Source: Lichenicola sp964242425
GTDB taxonomy: Bacteria; Pseudomonadota; Alphaproteobacteria; Acetobacterales; Acetobacteraceae
DNA: 10,254 bases
Assembly: GCA_964242425.1 (NCBI GenBank)
Contig: CAXTCK010000125.1
Span: 1-10,254 of the forward strand
Direction of reading: 5' to 3'
This document shows positions 6,833 through 10,254 of the stretch, one piece after another; the stretch's first letter is position 1, and each line of letters begins with the position of its first letter. The notes under the pieces were generated by a model, which did not search any database, was not told the DNA's origin, and saw nothing but the letters and a program-made list of their open reading frames with translations. The position numbers were made by a program, and so were the translations under genes.

Positions 6833-7141
6833 TCAGGCGTCGTCCTGGCGGTCGGGACGGCGCGCGCGGCCGGACCGGGACAGACCCTGGCCGATCGACA
6901 TGCCGAGCAGGATGGCGGTGCCGAGGCGGCCCGACAGCCCCGGATCGATCGCGTCGCCCCACCGGAGCGCGCCGACCAGGACCAGGATCCAGAGCAGCAG
7001 GCCCGCCACGCTGAGCAGGTGCCGGCTGCTGATCAGGCGTCGCCGTTGCAGCGCCTCGGCCAGCCGGAACAGGCCGTTGACGTAGCCTAGGGACACCGGG
7101 GCCGCCGGGGTTTCCAGCACGACGGTCCAGGGGGTGGACAT
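6833..7141 (-). CDS. Small hypothetical membrane protein
   Basis: I do not recognise a family. The 102-residue product has an amphipathic N-terminal part with LFRLAEALQRRR (24-35), a clear membrane segment at about 41-60 (LLSVAGLLLWILVLVGAL), a weaker hydrophobic stretch at about 72-88 (LGTAILLGMSIGQGL), and a short Arg/Asp-rich hydrophilic tail (89-102). That suggests one or two passes in the inner membrane with charged ends in the cytoplasm. It is judged real because about 95 of 102 codons end in G or C, like the confident genes here, and because the hydrophobic pattern is coherent. The start is the least certain part: no good Shine-Dalgarno lies at proper distance (GGCGGG abuts the ATG). 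It sits 102 bp downstream of ligA and 52 bp upstream of the FkbM gene, all on the minus strand, so it may be read together with either. Confidence 0.6.
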   Translation of the reverse strand: MSTPWTVVLETPAAPVSLGYVNGLFRLAEALQRRRLISSRHLLSVAGLLLWILVLVGALRWGDAIDPGLSGRLGTAILLGMSIGQGLSRSGRARRPDRQDDA

Positions 7142-7159
7142 CCCGCCATGAATATGACG

Positions 7160-7175
7160 CCGGAACGGGTTCCGG
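7160..7175 (-). terminator. Short hairpin between ligA and the small membrane gene
   Basis: CCGGAA (7160-7165) and TTCCGG (7170-7175) form a perfect 6-bp stem around CGGG, in the 102-bp gap after the ligA stop. No T-run follows on the minus strand. It might end the recN-ligA transcript or lie in the leader of the next gene. A second weak inverted repeat, CGTTC (7218-7222) with GAACG (7231-7235), is closer to the ligA stop. Neither is convincing. Confidence 0.25.
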
Positions 7176-7243
7176 AAGCGGATCCAGCGTCGGTGTCGAT
7201 GCGGACCCGGTGCGGCGCGTTCCCGCGGCTGAACGGTTCCGCC

Positions 7244-9334
7244 TCAAGCTTGTCCGTCCGGCAACCCGGCCAGCCTGCGCCAGCCCGCCTCGTCCACCGT
7301 CTCGATGCCGAGCTCGGCCGCCTTCTTCGCCTTGGAGCCGGCTTCCGCGCCCAGCACCACCAGGTCGGTCTTCTTCGACACCGCGTCGGTGACCTTGGCG
7401 CCCAGGCGCTCGGCCATCGCCTTGGCCTCGGGTCGCGTCATGGTGGCGAGCGAGCCGGTGAACACGATCGTGCGGCCGGCGAGCGCTGTGCTGTCCGGCG
7501 GCGCCTCGGCCTGGATCTCGCGCATGGCGCCGGCCAGGTCGTCCAGGGCGTCGCGGTTGTGCGCCTCGCCGAAGAAGGTGGCGAGCTCGTCCGCGATCGC
7601 GCCACCGACGCGGGAGATGCTGCCGAGCGCCAGGCGCTCGTCGGAGCCGACCACCGTGGCGGCCTGCATCTGCGCGCGCCACTCGCCATAGGACCCGTAG
7701 TGCCGGGCCAGCAGGCGGGCGTTGGTCTCGCCGATCCGCCGGATGCCGAGCGCGAAGATGAAGCGGGCGAGCGGAATGGTGCGCTTCTCGTCGATCGCGC
7801 GCATCAGCTTGGCGATCGACACCTCCTTCCAGCCCTCGCGGCCGGCGAGCTGCTCCGGCCGCAGGCGGAAGATGTCGGCAGGGGCGCGGATCAGGCCCGC
7901 CTCGTGGAACTCGGCGATCGACTTCTCGCCGAGGCCCTCGATGTCGAACGCCAGCCGCGACACCAGGTGGATCAGCCGCTCCACCGTCTGCGCCGGACAG
8001 ATCAGCCCCCCGGTGCAGCGTACCACCACCTCGCCGTCCGGCCGCACCGCCTTCGAGCCGCAGGCGGGGCAACGGTCCGGGAACGTCCAGGCCGGGCCGC
8101 GCTCCACCCCCGGCTCCTCGATGCGCCGCAGGATCTGCGGGATCACGTCGCCGGCACGCTGCAGCTGCACCCGGTCGCCGGGACGCACGTCCTTTCGGTC
8201 GATCTCGTCGGCGTTGTGCAGGGTGGCCCGCGTGACCAGCACGCCGCCGACGTTGACCGGCTCCAGCACCGCCACCGGGGTCAGCGCGCCGGTGCGGCCG
8301 ACCTGGATGCGTATGTCCTCCAGCCGGGTGATCGCCTGCTCGGCCGGGAACTTCCACGCCACCGCCCAGCGCGGCGCGCGTCCGACGAAGCCGAGGCGCT
8401 CCTGGAGCAGGAGGTCGTCGACCTTGTACACCACGCCGTCGATGTCGTAGGCGAGGCCGGAGCGGTCGAGGGCGAGCTGCGCCTGGAACCGCTCGGCGGC
8501 CTCGCCCCCTTCCAGCACCGTGGACAAGGGATTCACGTCGAAGCCCCAGCCGCGCAGGCGGTCGAGGTAGCCGGAATGGGTGGCGGCGACCGGCTCGCTG
8601 GACCGCCCTTGCGCGTAGGCGAACAGCGACAACGGCCGGGCGGCGGTGATCGCGGGATCGAGCTGGCGCAGCGAGCCGGCGGCGGCGTTGCGCGGGTTGG
8701 CGAACAGGCGCTGGCCGTTCTCGGCCTGAACAACGTTCAAGGCCAGGAAGTCCTCCTTGCGCAGGAACACCTCGCCGCGGATCTCGATCAGGGCAGGCGC
8801 CTCGCCGTGCAGGCGGTCGGGCAGGCCGCGCAGCGTGCGCAGGTTGGCCGAGACATCCTCGCCGACCGCGCCGTCGCCGCGCGTGGCGCCGCGCACGAAG
8901 CGGCCGTGCTCGTAGGTGAGGCTGATGGACAGGCCGTCGATCTTGGGCTCGGCCACCAGGCGAAGCTCGGCCTCCTTCAGGCCCAGGAAGCGTCGGGCGC
9001 GGGCGGTGAAGCCCTCGAATTCGGCGCGGTCGAAGGCGTTGTCCAGCGACAACATGGGCACGAGGTGGGCGTGCTTGGCGAAGCCGCCTTCCGGGGCGGC
9101 GCCGACGCGGGCGGTGGGGGTGTCGGCGCGCACCAGATCCGGGTGATGGCGCTCGATCCGCTCGTTGCGGCGGAGCAGGGCGTCGTACTCGGCGTCGGTG
9201 GCTTCCGGGGCGTCGTCGTTGTGGTAGGCGCGGCTCAGGCGTTCGAGCAGGATGGACAGGCGGGCGAGCTCGGCGGCGGCCTCGGTCTCGTTCAGCTCCG
9301 CCGGCTCCAGGGCCGACACGTCGCGGGGCGTCAC
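7244..9334 (-). CDS. ligA: NAD-dependent DNA ligase
   Basis: LigA seals nicks with 5'-phosphate and 3'-OH in replication and repair, using NAD+ to form an AMP-lysine. The 696-residue protein has every module in order: Ia NAD-binding region (about 20-90, YHNDDAPEATDAEYDALL), adenylation domain with active-site Lys131 in EPKIDG, then RGDG (152-155), NPRNAAAGSLRQLD (213-226), DIDGVVYKVD (297-306) and WKFPAEQ with Lys328; OB fold (about 335-405, QVGRTGALTPVA, HNADEI, RAGDVIP); four-Cys zinc finger C422, C425, C440, C446; helix-hairpin-helix region (about 450-600); and a C-terminal BRCT domain (about 617-696, LAGRTIVFTGSL). Size is near the usual 670-700. The start is GTG, chosen because it overlaps the recN stop as GTGA and extends about 20 residues ahead of the Ia domain, as in many alphaproteobacterial ligases; there is no clear ribosome site, which fits translational coupling to recN. 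Confidence 0.96.
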   Translation of the reverse strand: MTPRDVSALEPAELNETEAAAELARLSILLERLSRAYHNDDAPEATDAEYDALLRRNERIERHHPDLVRADTPTARVGAAPEGGFAKHAHLVPMLSLDNAFDRAEFEGFTARARRFLGLKEAELRLVAEPKIDGLSISLTYEHGRFVRGATRGDGAVGEDVSANLRTLRGLPDRLHGEAPALIEIRGEVFLRKEDFLALNVVQAENGQRLFANPRNAAAGSLRQLDPAITAARPLSLFAYAQGRSSEPVAATHSGYLDRLRGWGFDVNPLSTVLEGGEAAERFQAQLALDRSGLAYDIDGVVYKVDDLLLQERLGFVGRAPRWAVAWKFPAEQAITRLEDIRIQVGRTGALTPVAVLEPVNVGGVLVTRATLHNADEIDRKDVRPGDRVQLQRAGDVIPQILRRIEEPGVERGPAWTFPDRCPACGSKAVRPDGEVVVRCTGGLICPAQTVERLIHLVSRLAFDIEGLGEKSIAEFHEAGLIRAPADIFRLRPEQLAGREGWKEVSIAKLMRAIDEKRTIPLARFIFALGIRRIGETNARLLARHYGSYGEWRAQMQAATVVGSDERLALGSISRVGGAIADELATFFGEAHNRDALDDLAGAMREIQAEAPPDSTALAGRTIVFTGSLATMTRPEAKAMAERLGAKVTDAVSKKTDLVVLGAEAGSKAKKAAELGIETVDEAGWRRLAGLPDGQA

Positions 9335-10203
9335 CCGGGCAGGCCGAGCAGGCTGTCGGCGGCGGCGCGCGCGGCCTCGGTGATGGTTTCGCCGGCCAGC
9401 ATGCGGGCGATCTCCTCGCGCCTAGCGGTGCCGTCCAGCGGCGAGGCCGAGGTTTCGGTGCGGTCGCTGCGCACGCGCTTGGCGATGCGCAGGTGGTGGT
9501 CGCCGCGCGCCGCCACCTGCGGGCTGTGCGTCACCACCAGCACCTGCACGTCGTCGGCCACGCGGGCGAGGCGCTCGCCGATGGAGGCGGCGGTGGCGCC
9601 GCCGACGCCGGAATCGACCTCGTCGAACACCAGGGTGGGGATCGCGGAGCGGCCGGCCAGCACCACCTTCAGCGCCAGCATCAGCCGCGACAGCTCGCCG
9701 CCGGAGGCGACGCGGGCGAGCGGGCCTGCCGGCTGGCCGGGGTTGGCCGCGATCAGGAACGAGGCCTGCTCGGTGCCGCGCGCGGTCCAGTTCTCCGGCG
9801 GCAGCGGATCGAGCGAAACAAAGAAGCGCGCCCGCTCCAGGCGGAGCGGACGCAGCTCGCCCATCACCGCGACCTCCAGGCGCCTGGCGGCGGTGGCGCG
9901 GGCGGTGGTCAGGGCCGCGCAGTCGGTCTCGAACGCCGCGCGCGCGGTGCGGACCGCCTCCTCCAGCGCGCCGATGCGGGCCTGGCCGCTGTCCAGCGCT
10001 TCCAGGCGGGCGCGCAGGGACACGAGCAGGCCGGGCAGCTCGACCACCGCGACGCCGTGCTTGCGGGCGCTGCCGCGCAGCGCGAACAGGCGCTCCTCGG
10101 TTTGTTCCAGCAGCCTCGGGTCGCCGTCCCGGTCGGACGCGAGGCGGGACAGCAGGCCCTCGGCGTCGGACAAGGCGGCCTCGGCGTGGTCAAGCGCGTC
10201 CCT
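9331..10203 (-). CDS. recN: DNA repair protein RecN, C-terminal half (5' part missing)
   Basis: RecN is an SMC-like ATPase that acts at double-strand breaks in recombination repair. Only about 290 residues of a usual 550-570 are here: the descending coiled-coil part (DALDHAEAALSDAEGLL, then DPRLLEQTEERLFALRGSARKHGV), and the C-terminal ABC half with the signature ASGGELSRLMLALK, Walker B TLVFDEVDSGVGG, the H-loop VTHSPQVAA, and the closing EEIARMLAGETITEAA. The N-terminal Walker A half is absent. The RecN-like frame runs up to 10203 and then meets TAG (10206-10204). Beyond that the DNA no longer looks like recN and the plus strand becomes coding instead, so the truncation is a junction rather than a simple early start. 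A TTG at 10173 lies inside the coiled coil and should not be taken as the true start. The stop overlaps ligA by GTGA, the common recN-ligA order in this group. Confidence 0.9.
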   Translation of the reverse strand, partial: RDALDHAEAALSDAEGLLSRLASDRDGDPRLLEQTEERLFALRGSARKHGVAVVELPGLLVSLRARLEALDSGQARIGALEEAVRTARAAFETDCAALTTARATAARRLEVAVMGELRPLRLERARFFVSLDPLPPENWTARGTEQASFLIAANPGQPAGPLARVASGGELSRLMLALKVVLAGRSAIPTLVFDEVDSGVGGATAASIGERLARVADDVQVLVVTHSPQVAARGDHHLRIAKRVRSDRTETSASPLDGTARREEIARMLAGETITEAARAAADSLLGLPG

Positions 10204-10254
10204 CTACGTCGGCATCAAACAGTCCGGCGCCTTCCAGCACTCCTCCTTCCTCCG
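10202..10254 (+). CDS. Fragment of an IQM-like (plant IQ-motif protein-like) coding sequence, both ends missing
   Basis: The plus-strand frame beginning at 10202 reads LYVGIKQSGAFQHSSFL and runs off the window. Sixteen of its 17 complete codons end in G or C, the pattern of real genes here, whereas the minus-strand frames do not show it. The peptide closely matches, from memory, a conserved block of plant IQM proteins (LYVGIKKKGLFQHSSFL in Arabidopsis IQM1, which continues toward a GHY block). The function of any bacterial relative is unknown to me. The sequence to its left is recN antisense, so the start of this gene is not in the window. A 17-residue match is short, and the piece may have joined by misassembly. 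Confidence 0.4.

Noticed and set aside
6777..8357. 526-codon minus-strand frame overlapping ligA and the small membrane gene
   Set aside because: Gly/Arg/Pro-rich translation without motifs; ligA in the neighbouring frame is complete with all domains.
10171..10173. TTG at 10173-10171 as the recN start
   Set aside because: It lies within RecN coiled-coil sequence that continues upstream to 10203, and would leave out the Walker A half that every RecN needs.
10204..10254. Simple one-base frameshift in recN at the right edge
   Set aside because: The only fully open minus frame beyond the stop has about half of its codons ending in G or C and no clear RecN similarity, while the plus frame has the genome-typical pattern and a recognisable peptide.

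Overview
The window is very GC-rich DNA whose real genes end codons almost always in G or C. Its core genes are typical of Alphaproteobacteria: coaE overlapping dnaQ, and recN overlapping ligA. The overall look is compatible with Acetobacteraceae or another Rhodospirillales lineage, but that placement is inference from gene order and composition. No RNA gene, CRISPR array, transposase or prophage gene was seen.

Layout, left to right. (1) 1-1065, plus strand: the 3' part of coaE (last step of coenzyme A synthesis), overlapping by ATGA with dnaQ (proofreading exonuclease). (2) 1093-1677, minus strand: a NudK/YffH-type Nudix pyrophosphatase convergent with dnaQ. (3) 1851-2888, plus strand: a luciferase-like (LLM) flavin oxidoreductase divergent from the Nudix gene. 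(4) 3040-5769, plus strand: a 909-residue secreted GH43 glycoside hydrolase with two accessory beta-sandwich modules, probably acting on arabinan or xylan side chains. (5) 5770-5958: a convergent intergenic stretch with two overlapping, mutually exclusive hairpins. (6) 5959-7141, minus strand: an FkbM-family methyltransferase and, upstream of it, a small membrane protein of unknown function. (7) 7244-10203, minus strand: ligA (NAD-dependent DNA ligase) overlapping the 3' half of recN (double-strand break repair ATPase).

The two ends are core housekeeping blocks: coenzyme A synthesis with replication proofreading on the left, recombination repair with ligation on the right. The middle (about 1.1-7.1 kb) is a mixed accessory stretch of single genes in alternating directions, so it is probably not one pathway. 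The GH43 enzyme is the only clearly exported product and suggests use of plant-derived polysaccharide.

The strangest point is the right edge. The recN frame is lost at a TAG at 10204-10206. From about 10200 the plus strand instead codes for a peptide (LYVGIKQSGAFQHSSFL) that closely resembles a conserved block of plant IQM-type (IQ-motif, calmodulin-binding) proteins. Two genes that have both lost their 5' ends are therefore joined head to head, which points to an assembly chimera or a real rearrangement breakpoint. Apart from that I see no convincing new multi-gene system here.
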